Shown here: one piece after another, positions 50,725 through 57,951 of the stretch | How the letters are laid out: the number at the start of each line of letters is the position of its first letter | How positions within the stretch are numbered: position 1 is the first letter of the stretch | Source of the DNA: Candidatus Rokuibacteriota bacterium | GTDB lineage: Bacteria > Methylomirabilota > Methylomirabilia > Rokubacteriales > CSP1-6 | Reading direction: 5' to 3' | DNA: 57,951 nt | Assembly: GCA_003220315.1 (NCBI GenBank) | Contig: QHSA01000142.1 | Span: 1 to 57,951 of the forward strand | The notes under the pieces: generated by a model | Database searches by the model: none | The model's input: only the letters and a program-made list of their open reading frames with translations | What the model was told of the DNA's origin: nothing | Made by a program: the position numbers and the translations under genes

Positions 50725-51179
50725 AGCGAGCGCGCTTCCTCGGCGAGCTCAAACGGCTCCGCAAAGTGGCGCTCGACAGCTCCATCCTCATCTATCACCT
50801 CGAAGACGTGGAGCCCTACGCCGAGCTGACCGAGGCCGTGTTCGCCGCGATCGCCGAAGGCTCCCCGCTCGCGGTGCTGTCCACGCTCTCGGTGACGGAG
50901 TTGCTGGTCCAGCCCTTCATGGAGGGGCGGCGCGACCGTTTGGCGGTACTCGAGCGGTTCATCCTCTCTCTTCCCAACACCAGGCTGATTCCGCCCGACT
51001 ACCGGATCGCGCGGGAGGCGGCGCGTCTCAGGGCCGCCTACGGCGTCCGAACGCCAGACGCGCTCCTGACAGCCACGGCGCTGAGCGAGAAGGCCGACGC
51101 GTTCGTCACCAACGACGCTCGTCTGCGACGCCTCAAGGGGGAAGGTATCGGCGTCGTTGTGCTCGACGACTACGCCTAG
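50715..51179 (+). CDS. PIN-domain ribonuclease toxin (VapC-like)
   Basis: 154-aa protein. PIN acidic residues are visible: ALDSSILIYHLED (first Asp), VTELL (Glu), RTPDALLTATAL (Asp) and FVTNDARLRRL (Asp). Family chemistry is Mg-dependent RNA cleavage. The GTG start at 50715 overlaps the antitoxin gene. Followed 6 bp later by the acyl-CoA dehydrogenase gene, so some read-through is likely. Confidence 0.9.
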   Translation: MAVKRARFLGELKRLRKVALDSSILIYHLEDVEPYAELTEAVFAAIAEGSPLAVLSTLSVTELLVQPFMEGRRDRLAVLERFILSLPNTRLIPPDYRIAREAARLRAAYGVRTPDALLTATALSEKADAFVTNDARLRRLKGEGIGVVVLDDYA

Positions 51180-51185
51180 CCGGTC

Positions 51186-53450
51186 GTGTTGTACTATCGG
51201 GTCAGTGTGGTTCATCCGCTGATCGGCCGAGTCCGCGACTTCGTCGAGCGCGAGGTGCGCCCGAGCGCCGCGGCGCTCGAGCACGCCGACCGCTACCCCC
51301 ACGAGCTCGTCGCGCGCATGCGCGACCTCGGTCTCTTCGGCGCCCTCGTGCCCACGGCCTACGGCGGGCTCGGGCTCGACGTCACCACGTACGCCCGGGT
51401 CGTCGAGACGCTGTGCCGCGGCTTCATGTCGCTCGCCGGCGTGATCAACAGCCACACGATGGCCGCGCTCATCGTCCTCCACCACGGCACCGAGGAGCAG
51501 CGCCGGCGCTTCCTCCCCCGCTTCGCGCGCGGCGAGGCGCGCGGCGGCCTGTGCCTCACCGAGCCGCACGCGGGCTCGGATGTGCAGGCCATCCGGACCG
51601 TGGCGCGCCGGTCCGGAAGCCAGTACGTCATTTCGGGGACGAAGATGTTCGTGACCAACGGCCGCGAGGGCAACACGTTCGCCCTCCTCGCGCTGACCGA
51701 CCCGACGGCCGAGCCGCGCCATCGCGGCATGTCGTGCTTCGTCGTCGAGAAGGGTCACCCCGGCCTCAGAGTCGTCAAGTCCCTCGCGAAGCTCGGCTAC
51801 AAGGGCGTGGACACGGCCGAGCTCCTCTTCGAGGACTGTCTGGTGCCGGCGGCGAATCTCGTCGGGGGTGTCGAGGGGCGCGGCTTCAAGCACGTGATGA
51901 GCGGTCTCGAGACGGGCCGGATCAACATCGCCGCCCGCGCCGTCGGCGTGGCCCAGGCGGCGTACGACGACACGCTCGCGCACCTGGCGGGAGCGCCTGC
52001 CGAGCCGCCGCCCGCGCTCGCGGACATGGCGACCCGGCTCGACGCCGCGCGTCTCCTCACCTACTGGGCGGCGGCGATGAAGGACCGCGCCGAGCGTTGC
52101 GACCTCGAGGCGGGCATGGCGAAGCTCTTCGCCTCGGAGACGGCGCAGGAGCTGGCCGTGACGGCGCTCTCGCTGCACGGTCCGGCCGGCACGCGCGCCG
52201 ATCGCGCCGTCGAGCGCCACTACCGCGACACACCGCTCATGCTCATCGGCGAGGGCACGAACGAGATCCAGCGGACCCTCATCGCGCGACAGCTCGCGGA
52301 GCGCTACGGCGAGCGCCTGGGCGCCCTGACCTCGCGCGAGGGCGAGGCCCTCGAGCGCCGCCAGATGGTGCTCGCCGTCCGCCAGGTCGTCGACAAGGAC
52401 GTGGCCCCCGTGTGCCAGGAGCTGGATCGCGCGGGGGCCTACCCCGCAGAGCTCGTCGGGGCGCTCGCCGACCTCGGCGTGCTGGGCGCGGTGATCCCGC
52501 AGGACTGGGGAGGTCTCGGGCTCGACGTCCGGACCTACGCGATGCTCGTCGAGGAGCTCGCGCGCGGCTCGGCCGCGCTCGCCACCGTCGTCGCCCGGCA
52601 CGCGGCGGTCGCGCACGCGCTCGCGCGGTTCGGCACCGACGAGCAGAAGCACCGGATCCTGGCGCCGATGGCAAGCGGCGCCGCGCTGTGGACGTGGGAA
52701 CGCGGCGGGACGGTCGCGGCGGCCCGCGACGGCGACGGCTGGCGCCTCGAGGGCGCCGCACCGCCCATGGACAACGCGACGCGGGTGGCGGGGTTCCTCG
52801 TCGAGGCGCGCGCGGAGTCGGGCTCCGTCACGCTCCTCGTCGGCCGCGACACACCAGGCGTCCGGCTCGGCGAGCCCGTCGCCACGCTCGGGCTTCGCGG
52901 CGTGGACCCGTGCGCGGTCGCCTTCGCCGGTGCCCGGCTCGCCGCGCGCGACGTCCTCGGCTCCCCCGGGCGCGGCGACGAGCCGATCGCCGCCGCCCTC
53001 GCCCTCGCGCGCCTCGGCGCCGCCGCCACCGCCGTCGGCGTGGCCCAGGCGGCCTTCGAGGCGGCGCTCCGTTACTCGCAGCAGCGCACCGCGTTCGGCA
53101 AGCCGATCGCCCACCACCAGGCGATCCAGCTCAAACTCGCCGATATGGCGACGCGGATCACCGCGGCGCGCCTCCTCGCCGAGGCGGCCACCGAGCACGG
53201 ACTCGACGCGGACCGCCTCAAGATGGCGAAAATCTACGCCTCCGACACGGCCTACGACGTCACGCTCGAGTCCATGCGGATCCACGGTGGCTACGGCTAC
53301 ACGGCGGAGTTCCCGGTCGAGCGCTACTATCGCGACGCCGCGCACCTCCTGGTGACGCCGACGGGCAACGACGCCGAGCGCCGCGCGCTCGCCGCCGAGC
53401 TCGTCCGCGCGTCACGCCGCCCGGCGGTGGCCGATCCCGCATGGCCATAG
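51186..53450 (+). CDS. Tandem-domain acyl-CoA dehydrogenase
   Basis: 754-aa flavoprotein made of two acyl-CoA dehydrogenase units (about 1-380 and 385-754), twice the usual length. Unit 1 has LCLTEPHAGSDVQAI (FAD contact), FVTNGREGN and a complete end MLIGEGTNEIQRTLI with the catalytic Glu, but its middle lacks the RxxFGxPI motif. Unit 2 has the RTAFGKPIAHHQAIQLKLADM motif, but its end reads LLVTPTGNDAERR, without the catalytic Glu or GTNE, and its TEPxxGSD stretch is degenerate (WERGGTVAA). The two units look complementary. Start GTG 51186 or a TTG one codon later. Followed by a membrane protein, MaoC hydratase and a second dehydrogenase. Confidence 0.88.
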   Translation: MLYYRVSVVHPLIGRVRDFVEREVRPSAAALEHADRYPHELVARMRDLGLFGALVPTAYGGLGLDVTTYARVVETLCRGFMSLAGVINSHTMAALIVLHHGTEEQRRRFLPRFARGEARGGLCLTEPHAGSDVQAIRTVARRSGSQYVISGTKMFVTNGREGNTFALLALTDPTAEPRHRGMSCFVVEKGHPGLRVVKSLAKLGYKGVDTAELLFEDCLVPAANLVGGVEGRGFKHVMSGLETGRINIAARAVGVAQAAYDDTLAHLAGAPAEPPPALADMATRLDAARLLTYWAAAMKDRAERCDLEAGMAKLFASETAQELAVTALSLHGPAGTRADRAVERHYRDTPLMLIGEGTNEIQRTLIARQLAERYGERLGALTSREGEALERRQMVLAVRQVVDKDVAPVCQELDRAGAYPAELVGALADLGVLGAVIPQDWGGLGLDVRTYAMLVEELARGSAALATVVARHAAVAHALARFGTDEQKHRILAPMASGAALWTWERGGTVAAARDGDGWRLEGAAPPMDNATRVAGFLVEARAESGSVTLLVGRDTPGVRLGEPVATLGLRGVDPCAVAFAGARLAARDVLGSPGRGDEPIAAALALARLGAAATAVGVAQAAFEAALRYSQQRTAFGKPIAHHQAIQLKLADMATRITAARLLAEAATEHGLDADRLKMAKIYASDTAYDVTLESMRIHGGYGYTAEFPVERYYRDAAHLLVTPTGNDAERRALAAELVRASRRPAVADPAWP

Positions 53451-53878
53451 CCTTCGAGACCCTCGCGATCGCCGGCGCCGCGCTCTTCGCCGCCTGGGCG
53501 CTCTACGTCTCCCTCGTGGAGCACCCGGCACGGATGGAGACCGGGCCGGCGGCCGCGCGGATCGCGTTCCGCTCGAGCTACAGGCGCGCCGCGCCGTGGC
53601 AGGCCGCGTTCGCGAGCCTCACCTTCGCGTCGGGGCTCGCCGCGGCGCTCGTGACGTCCGCGTGGGCCTGGGCGCTCGGCGGCGTCGTTGTCGGTGCCGC
53701 GGTGCCGTTCACGCTTCTCGTGGTCATGCCGACCACCCGCCGGCTCCTGGCGAGCGCCCCGCTCGACGATCGAGACGCGGGCGCGCTCCTCCGTCGCTGG
53801 GGCCGCTTGCACTGGATCCGGAGCGGGCTCGGCGCGGGCGGCCTCGTCGTCCTCCTGCTCGCGGCCCATCTTCGCTGA
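53441..53878 (+). CDS. Small integral membrane protein (DUF1772-like)
   Basis: 145-aa protein with four predicted helices (for example LAIAGAALFAAWALYVSLV, ALVTSAWAWALGGVVVGAAV). EHPAR after helix 1 and VVMPTTRRLL, plus RWGRLHWIR before the last helix, fit the DUF1772/anthrone-oxygenase-like pattern. It overlaps the tandem dehydrogenase by 10 bp and precedes a MaoC gene by 8 bp. Function unknown. Confidence 0.75.
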   Translation: MAIAFETLAIAGAALFAAWALYVSLVEHPARMETGPAAARIAFRSSYRRAAPWQAAFASLTFASGLAAALVTSAWAWALGGVVVGAAVPFTLLVVMPTTRRLLASAPLDDRDAGALLRRWGRLHWIRSGLGAGGLVVLLLAAHLR

Positions 53879-53886
53879 GCGGCCCG

Positions 53887-54432
53887 ATGGCCTACGGACG
53901 CTATCTCGAGGAGTTCACGGTCGGCGAGGTCTTCCGCCACTGGCCGGGGCGAACGATCAGCGAGGCGGACTGCACCTGGTTCGCCCTCCTGACGATGAAT
54001 CAGCACCCGATCCACTCGGACGCGAACTACGCCGAGAAGCACACCCAGCACAAGCAGCGGCTGGTCCTGGGGCCGCTCGTCTTCTCGATCGGCATCGGGA
54101 TGACCGTGGCGGACGTGTCGGGACGCGCCATCGCCAACCTCGAGATCGAGAAGATCACCCACGACGCGCCGGTGTTCATCGGCGACACGCTCTACGCCGA
54201 GTCGACCGTGCTCGACACGCGCGAGTCGAAGCGCGGCGACCGTGGGACGGTCACCGTGGAGACGCGCGTCAAGAACCAGCGCGGCGAGCGCGTCATGACC
54301 TTCCGGCGCACGGCGCTCGTGCCCAAGAAGAACCACCGGACCCTCGGCGAGCGGGCGTTCGAGCGTACCGTTCTACGCCCGCCCCAGGCTCGCGGTCCCC
54401 GCTCGAATGACGCAGGGAGGGTAGCCCAGTGA
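53887..54432 (+). CDS. MaoC-family hydratase
   Basis: 181-aa hotdog-fold hydratase. The N-terminus RYLEEFTVGEVFRHWPGRTI and the stretch MNQHPIHSDANYAEK place it with mesaconyl/itaconyl-type MaoC proteins; His of HPIHSD aligns with the catalytic His, while the preceding Asp is replaced by Gln/Asn context. The C-terminal 30 residues are an Arg-rich extension. It overlaps the next dehydrogenase by 4 bp (GTGA), so hydratase and dehydrogenase likely act on one acyl-CoA series. Confidence 0.86.
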   Translation: MAYGRYLEEFTVGEVFRHWPGRTISEADCTWFALLTMNQHPIHSDANYAEKHTQHKQRLVLGPLVFSIGIGMTVADVSGRAIANLEIEKITHDAPVFIGDTLYAESTVLDTRESKRGDRGTVTVETRVKNQRGERVMTFRRTALVPKKNHRTLGERAFERTVLRPPQARGPRSNDAGRVAQ

Positions 54433-55721
54433 GCTTCGACCCCGAGCTGTTCCGTGCCATCGGCCTCCCCGACCTGACCATGCCCGGCGGCTGGTCCGTC
54501 TCGAGCGGCCAGACGTTCCTCTACACGCCGGAGGAGCAGCGGCTCATGCACGCGGCGCGGGCCTTCGCCCAGCAGGAGATCCTGCCGACGTCCGCCGAGG
54601 CGCACCGCCGGGTGAAGGAGATCAAGGCCCAGCACGCGCCGGGGCCCGAGCGGCGCCGCCTGCTGCGCGAGATGGCGCGCGCCTATCTCGGGCGCATCGG
54701 CGAAGCCGGGCTGACCGGCGCGCTCTTTCCCGAGGCGTACGGCGGCAACGGCCGGGGCGTCGTCGCCGAATGCCTCATCGACGAGGAGCTCGCGGCCGCG
54801 GGCCACCCCGCCGACACGATCCGGTCGGTCTCGCTCACGCTCGGGACCATCTCGATCCTCCGCTACGGGACCGAAGCGCAGAAGCGCCGGCACATCCCGC
54901 CGCGCCTCAGGGGCGAGGAGCTCGCCGCGATCGCGATCACCGAGCCCCAGATCGGCAGCGACACGTCGCGGATGCAGACGCGGGCCGCCCTCCGGGGCGA
55001 CCGCTGGGTCATCAACGGCCAGAAGCGGTTCATCACGGGCGGCGGCCTCGCCGACTACGTGACGCTCTTCGCGGTCACCGACACGGGGACGCACCCGCAC
55101 AAGGGGATGTCCACGTTCATCGTGCCCATGGACCATCCTGGCGTGACGATCCGGCGGCAGCTCGACGAGGTCATCATGGCCGACTGGATGGACAACGCCT
55201 TGATCGAGTTCGACGACGTGGACCTCCCCCGGGAGAACCTGCTCGGGCCGCTCCACGGCGGCTACCACGTCCTCATGGACGAGCTCGACACCGAGCGCGT
55301 CACCTACTGCATGGCGTCGCTCGGCAGCGCGCGCCGCGCGCTCGAGATCGCCGCGGAATACTCGACCAAGCGCGTCCAGTTCAAGCAGCCGATCGCGACC
55401 TTCGAGGGCGTCTCCTTCAAGCTCGCCGAGATGTACACGTGCCTCGACGCCGCGCGGCAGCTGATCTATCGGACGGCGAAGATGATCGACGCGGGCGTGC
55501 CGGCCCAGCGCGAGAGCGCGGTGACCAAGCTCTTCACCGCCGAGGCCGTCTGGAAGGTCGTGGACCACGCGATGCAGGTCCTGGGCGGGATCGGCTACAC
55601 GACCGACTTCCCGGTGCAGGCGATCTTCCGCAACGCGCGCCTCATGCGGATCGGCGCGGGCTCGGACGAGATCATGAAGTTCCTGATCGCGCGGGAGCTC
55701 CTCAAAGAGGTCAAGGGGTAA
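54429..55721 (+). CDS. Acyl-CoA dehydrogenase
   Basis: 430-aa flavoenzyme. An N-terminal extension (to about residue 35) precedes the helical domain. FAD/substrate motifs are AIAITEPQIGSDTSRMQ, WVINGQKRFITGGG, STKRVQFKQPIA and QVLGGIGYTTDFPV. The usual C-terminal catalytic Glu (YEGTNE) is not present; the site reads RIGAGSDEIMKF. A Glu in ELDTERVTYC instead matches the alternative base position of isovaleryl-CoA dehydrogenase, which suggests a branched or long-chain substrate. Coupled to the MaoC hydratase by a 4-bp overlap; a GTG start is used. Confidence 0.88.
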   Translation: MSFDPELFRAIGLPDLTMPGGWSVSSGQTFLYTPEEQRLMHAARAFAQQEILPTSAEAHRRVKEIKAQHAPGPERRRLLREMARAYLGRIGEAGLTGALFPEAYGGNGRGVVAECLIDEELAAAGHPADTIRSVSLTLGTISILRYGTEAQKRRHIPPRLRGEELAAIAITEPQIGSDTSRMQTRAALRGDRWVINGQKRFITGGGLADYVTLFAVTDTGTHPHKGMSTFIVPMDHPGVTIRRQLDEVIMADWMDNALIEFDDVDLPRENLLGPLHGGYHVLMDELDTERVTYCMASLGSARRALEIAAEYSTKRVQFKQPIATFEGVSFKLAEMYTCLDAARQLIYRTAKMIDAGVPAQRESAVTKLFTAEAVWKVVDHAMQVLGGIGYTTDFPVQAIFRNARLMRIGAGSDEIMKFLIARELLKEVKG

Positions 55722-55743
55722 ACTAGTCCGGGGTGGCGGCGGC

Positions 55744-56031
55744 ATGGTGGAGCAAGTCGTCCCGAAGCCCGAGACCGAGGACGTCGTCGACGAGGCGGTC
55801 GCCCCGCCGTGGATGACGATCCTGCACAACTGCGAGTGTCACACCTTCGAGCAGGTGGTGAAGCAGCTCCAGAAGGCGATCGCCTGCAGCGAGGCCGAGG
55901 GCTGGGAGATCGCCTGGCAGGTCCACAACACCGGCAAGGCGGTCGTCAAGATCGGCCCCGAGGCCGAGTGCGTGCGCGTCGGCAACATCCTCGCCTCGAT
56001 CGGCCTCGTCGTCACCGTCGTTCAGAGCTGA
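55744..56031 (+). CDS. ClpS-like adaptor protein with altered degron pocket
   Basis: 95-aa protein. PPWMTILHNCECHTFEQVV ... LQKAIACSEAEGWEIAWQVHNTGKAVVKIGPE aligns with the ClpS core (WxVILHNDDxxTMEFVV ... HxxGxAxVxxxxxE). ClpS hands N-degron proteins to ClpAP; the canonical N-D-D pocket is here N-C-E. An acidic N-terminal tail (MVEQVVPKPETEDVVDE) precedes the core, as in ClpS. It may therefore be a specialised or non-degron member. Starts 22 bp after the dehydrogenase stop. Confidence 0.75.
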   Translation: MVEQVVPKPETEDVVDEAVAPPWMTILHNCECHTFEQVVKQLQKAIACSEAEGWEIAWQVHNTGKAVVKIGPEAECVRVGNILASIGLVVTVVQS

Positions 56032-56061
56032 GCGCGCAAGTTGGTCGTGATCAGTCGCGTC

Positions 56062-56085
56062 ATCGCGATACCACGATATCGCGAT
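56062..56085. terminator. Inverted repeat downstream of the ClpS-like gene
   Basis: ATCGCGATA-CCACGA-TATCGCGAT is a perfect 9-bp stem with 6-nt loop. A second short palindrome, TAAATC-TG-GATTTA, lies near 56110-56125. The rest of the 165-bp gap to the convergent gene holds nothing else I can support. It marks the point where base composition drops. Confidence 0.4.
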
Positions 56086-56196
56086 ACTTCGCCGGGTCAA
56101 GACGGATGTCTAAATCTGGATTTAGGGTGTCGTGGGAGCGCTGGTCACCCCACGAAAATTCAGGGCGACCGCTGACGTCCTTGCTCGTGGACGATC

Positions 56197-57786
56197 TTAT
56201 GGGGTGGGGGGGGCGCCCGATATGGTTCCCGTGCCGTTGAGCGGGACCACTTGTGTGGAACCCAAGTTTCCGGAGTCGTCGCTCACGTTCAGCGCCCCTG
56301 TTACCGAACCAGCGGCCTCCGGCGTGAACGTGACGGACACCGTGCAGTTGGATCCTGCCAACAGAGCCGCCGGACAGTCGTTCGTTTCCGAGAAACCGTC
56401 GCTCGTGGAGAAAGCCAATCCGTTCAGCGGGCTGCCCCCGAAGTTGGTGATGGTGATGGTCTGGGCGGCGCTGGTGGTTCCCACGTCCTGCGAGAATGTC
56501 AACGTCGGAGGCGAAACGCTGATCGCCGAAAGACGCGGAGTGGGCAGCGGAACGGGAGTCGCGCCAAAGACGTAGTAGGGGCCATAGTAGGCAGTCAACG
56601 TGCTGGATGAGGTGAGAACCCCCGCCATGTTGTCCACAATTTGTGCGCCGCCTCCCCCAACAAGAACCATTCCACTCGAGTCGACGGCGATGCTGTGAGG
56701 GTTAGCGCCGGAACCGAGACTTCTGGACGTCCAATTGCTGCCTGTCATATCGTCGACGCGAATCACCTTGGGCTGATAGGCGTCGGCGACATAGATCCTG
56801 CCGGCCGCGTCCACGGCAACTCCAATGGGAGATCCGAAGGAAAAGATGTACATGCCAATGACCGGGGACTGTGTCAATGTAGTCCAGTTGGTGCCGCTCG
56901 TATCGTCCATACGCACGATCCGTCTGTTCCCGGTATCCGCGATGTAAATCCGTCCGCTCGCGTCGAACGCGACGGGCGCGACGTATTGCGCAAACTGGCC
57001 GTCACCGGATCCGATCCCGCTCAACGTGGTCCAGTTCGTGCCGTTCATGTCGTCCATTCGGACCAGCTGGTTATTGCCCGTGTCCATCACGTAAATCTTG
57101 CCGGCCGGATCGATGCTGATGCCCGAGGGATTGTTGAATTGTCCGACGTCCGAGCCATAGGTGCCGAGGCTGGTCCAGTTGGTGCCGTTCATATCATCGA
57201 TACGGACGATGCGCGCGTTGTACGTATCGGCCACGTAGATTCTGCCGGCGGAATCCACCGCGATCCCGTAGGCCCCGTAAAACTGCCCAACATCGCTGCC
57301 CTGTGTTCCGTACGAGATCAGATTGGTACCGTTCAAGTCATCGGACCTGAGAATTTGGCCGGTGTTCGAGAAATAGAACGGCGTGTACGCGGAATTGTAG
57401 CCGGTCGTGCCCGTGACAACGACCCCGTTGGTTCCATAGACCTGGGAAGTCGAACCGTTGATCGCCTGCACCGCTCCGTTCACCGTCAGCGTGCCGCTGA
57501 AGGTCCCCGTGAAGGTAGAGCTGCAGGTCACGGGGCGGCCTCTGCCGCCGCCCGAGCACCTCTTCACAGTCGAATTCTCCGAAGAGGTGGCGGCAATCGC
57601 TGTCGTCCCGTCGGTGGATTGGAACGTCAGAGTGCCGCCGGCGATCGTCAGCGTGCCCGGCGGGTTCGCGACGCTGCTTCCTGCCGACAATGAGCCGCCC
57701 GAGTTCGTGAAACCACCCTGATCCGCATACGCGGACGCGAACGGAATGAACACGGCCAAACATGCGAACGTGAAGCTCTTTTTCAT
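56197..57786 (-). CDS. Secreted NHL-repeat protein with C-terminal Ig-like (choice-of-anchor-D-type) domain
   Basis: 529-aa exported protein. Signal peptide MKKSFTFACLAVFIPFASAYA, then a Gly/Thr/Ser-rich beta region. About five NHL beta-propeller repeats follow, each with a GI(A/S)VD-AGRIYVADT-N-RIVR-DDMNGTNW pattern (for example IAVDSAGRIYVADTYNARI, VAFDASGRIYIADTGNRRI). The last 110 residues are an ASPM/SPD-2/Hydin-like Ig fold (VSPPTLTFSQDVGTTSAAQ, CTVSVTFTPEAAGS). It ends in GAPPTP. Composition is less GC-rich than neighbours and Asn/Thr/Ser use is high, suggesting recent transfer. ATG 57786 is chosen over a longer reading because the signal peptide begins there. Likely a cell-surface or extracellular binding protein. 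Confidence 0.85.
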   Translation of the reverse strand: MKKSFTFACLAVFIPFASAYADQGGFTNSGGSLSAGSSVANPPGTLTIAGGTLTFQSTDGTTAIAATSSENSTVKRCSGGGRGRPVTCSSTFTGTFSGTLTVNGAVQAINGSTSQVYGTNGVVVTGTTGYNSAYTPFYFSNTGQILRSDDLNGTNLISYGTQGSDVGQFYGAYGIAVDSAGRIYVADTYNARIVRIDDMNGTNWTSLGTYGSDVGQFNNPSGISIDPAGKIYVMDTGNNQLVRMDDMNGTNWTTLSGIGSGDGQFAQYVAPVAFDASGRIYIADTGNRRIVRMDDTSGTNWTTLTQSPVIGMYIFSFGSPIGVAVDAAGRIYVADAYQPKVIRVDDMTGSNWTSRSLGSGANPHSIAVDSSGMVLVGGGGAQIVDNMAGVLTSSSTLTAYYGPYYVFGATPVPLPTPRLSAISVSPPTLTFSQDVGTTSAAQTITITNFGGSPLNGLAFSTSDGFSETNDCPAALLAGSNCTVSVTFTPEAAGSVTGALNVSDDSGNLGSTQVVPLNGTGTISGAPPTP

Positions 57787-57924
57787 GGAGTTCCCCGATC
57801 CCACCTGTGTCGATTCTGTGCGCGTGATCCTGGCGCCTCTCATCCGAGTGGTCTTTTCACGGGGATTTACGATATGACGCATGTTCGCTCCCCTCGCGCG
57901 CTGCTGAGCGAACCTTGTGACGCC

Positions 57925-57951
57925 TCACGAGGCCCGTCGGGCCATTCGTGA
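57925..57951. terminator. Hairpin at the window edge
   Basis: The outer TCACGA / TCGTGA and inner GGCCC-GTC-GGGCC arms form an interrupted 11-bp stem. It may terminate a gene outside the window. Between it and 57786 I see only the likely leader of the NHL gene. Confidence 0.4.

Noticed and set aside
50693-53878. 1061-aa plus-strand ORF and the 884-aa minus-strand ORF over the dehydrogenase region
   Set aside because: Both are out-of-frame shadows of the antitoxin/toxin and tandem acyl-CoA dehydrogenase genes, with Arg/Ala-rich composition and no motifs.
1-57951. CRISPR arrays, rRNA and tRNA genes, complete insertion sequences
   Set aside because: No regularly spaced repeats, no cloverleaf-like or rRNA-like segments in the short intergenic gaps, and no transposase motifs were seen by eye; a dedicated scan was not possible.

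Overview
The window is about 58 kb of GC-rich (roughly 70%) bacterial chromosome, densely coded on both strands, with many 1-4 bp stop/start overlaps and no gene-free stretch longer than about 300 bases. No rRNA, tRNA, CRISPR array, complete insertion sequence or phage module was seen. The mix of genes (IscR-type Isc control, the ubiquitin-like protein Pup, selenocysteine use, branched-chain amino acid and peptide ABC importers, several acyl-CoA dehydrogenases and MaoC hydratases) suggests an uncultivated, soil- or groundwater-type lineage such as Candidatus Rokubacteria/Methylomirabilota. That placement is an inference from gene content only.

The main result is selenocysteine use that ordinary ORF calling hides. 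Four reading frames are interrupted by one in-frame UGA exactly where a redox Cys/Sec belongs, and each UGA is followed by a hairpin whose apical loop starts with G 20-24 nt downstream, as expected of a bacterial SECIS. They are (1) a glutaredoxin-like protein with a UGPC active site (3674-3916); (2) selenide-water dikinase SelD with Sec at its own active site (16504-17568), next to a LysR regulator; (3) a stand-alone UGSC selenoprotein (33782-34312), translationally coupled to a 344-aa partner of unknown function; and (4) a 529-aa protein (35924-37513) in which a UGSC domain and a homologue of that partner are fused in the opposite order, coupled to an MFS transporter. Together, (3) and (4) suggest a two-part selenoenzyme of unknown reaction.

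Layout. 1-1450: iscR-iscS with an IscR-like operator; the IscS lacks the usual PLP lysine. 1485-3916: a broken glutamate dehydrogenase, a GalT-like HIT protein and the Sec glutaredoxin. 3906-12728 (minus): a MoxR-DUF58-BatA/vWA-TPR envelope-stress operon with a broken BatA. 12982-16136 (minus): an ADP-forming acyl-CoA synthetase and a glycosyltransferase. 16245-16514: a small zinc-finger anti-sigma-like protein. 16504-22419 (minus): a run of eight genes, tlpA-ccdA-thrB-dcd-pup-fmdB-lysR-selD. 22523-29981 (plus): a four-carbon acid sugar kinase/PdxA pair, then a peptide-type ABC importer with an amidase. 29985-38685 (minus): a 5'-nucleotidase, TPR protein, YheT-like hydrolase, the UGSC genes and an MFS transporter. 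38746-39750: MaoC-type hydratases. 39780-41552 (minus): a hydrolase and a Nudix enzyme. 41633-47573: a Liv-type ABC importer followed by an M20 amidohydrolase. 47977-50363 (minus): two phosphoesterases. 50479-51179: a VapBC-type toxin-antitoxin pair. 51186-56031: a fatty-acyl cluster with a ClpS-like protein at its end. 56197-57786 (minus): a compositionally distinct secreted NHL-repeat protein.

A second pattern is that four genes (gdhA-like, batA-like, Uma2-like, and a FlK-like thioesterase) keep both ends but lack an internal segment, three of them with a frame change. This could be real decay or a systematic assembly fault, and should be settled with reads before any of them is called a pseudogene.
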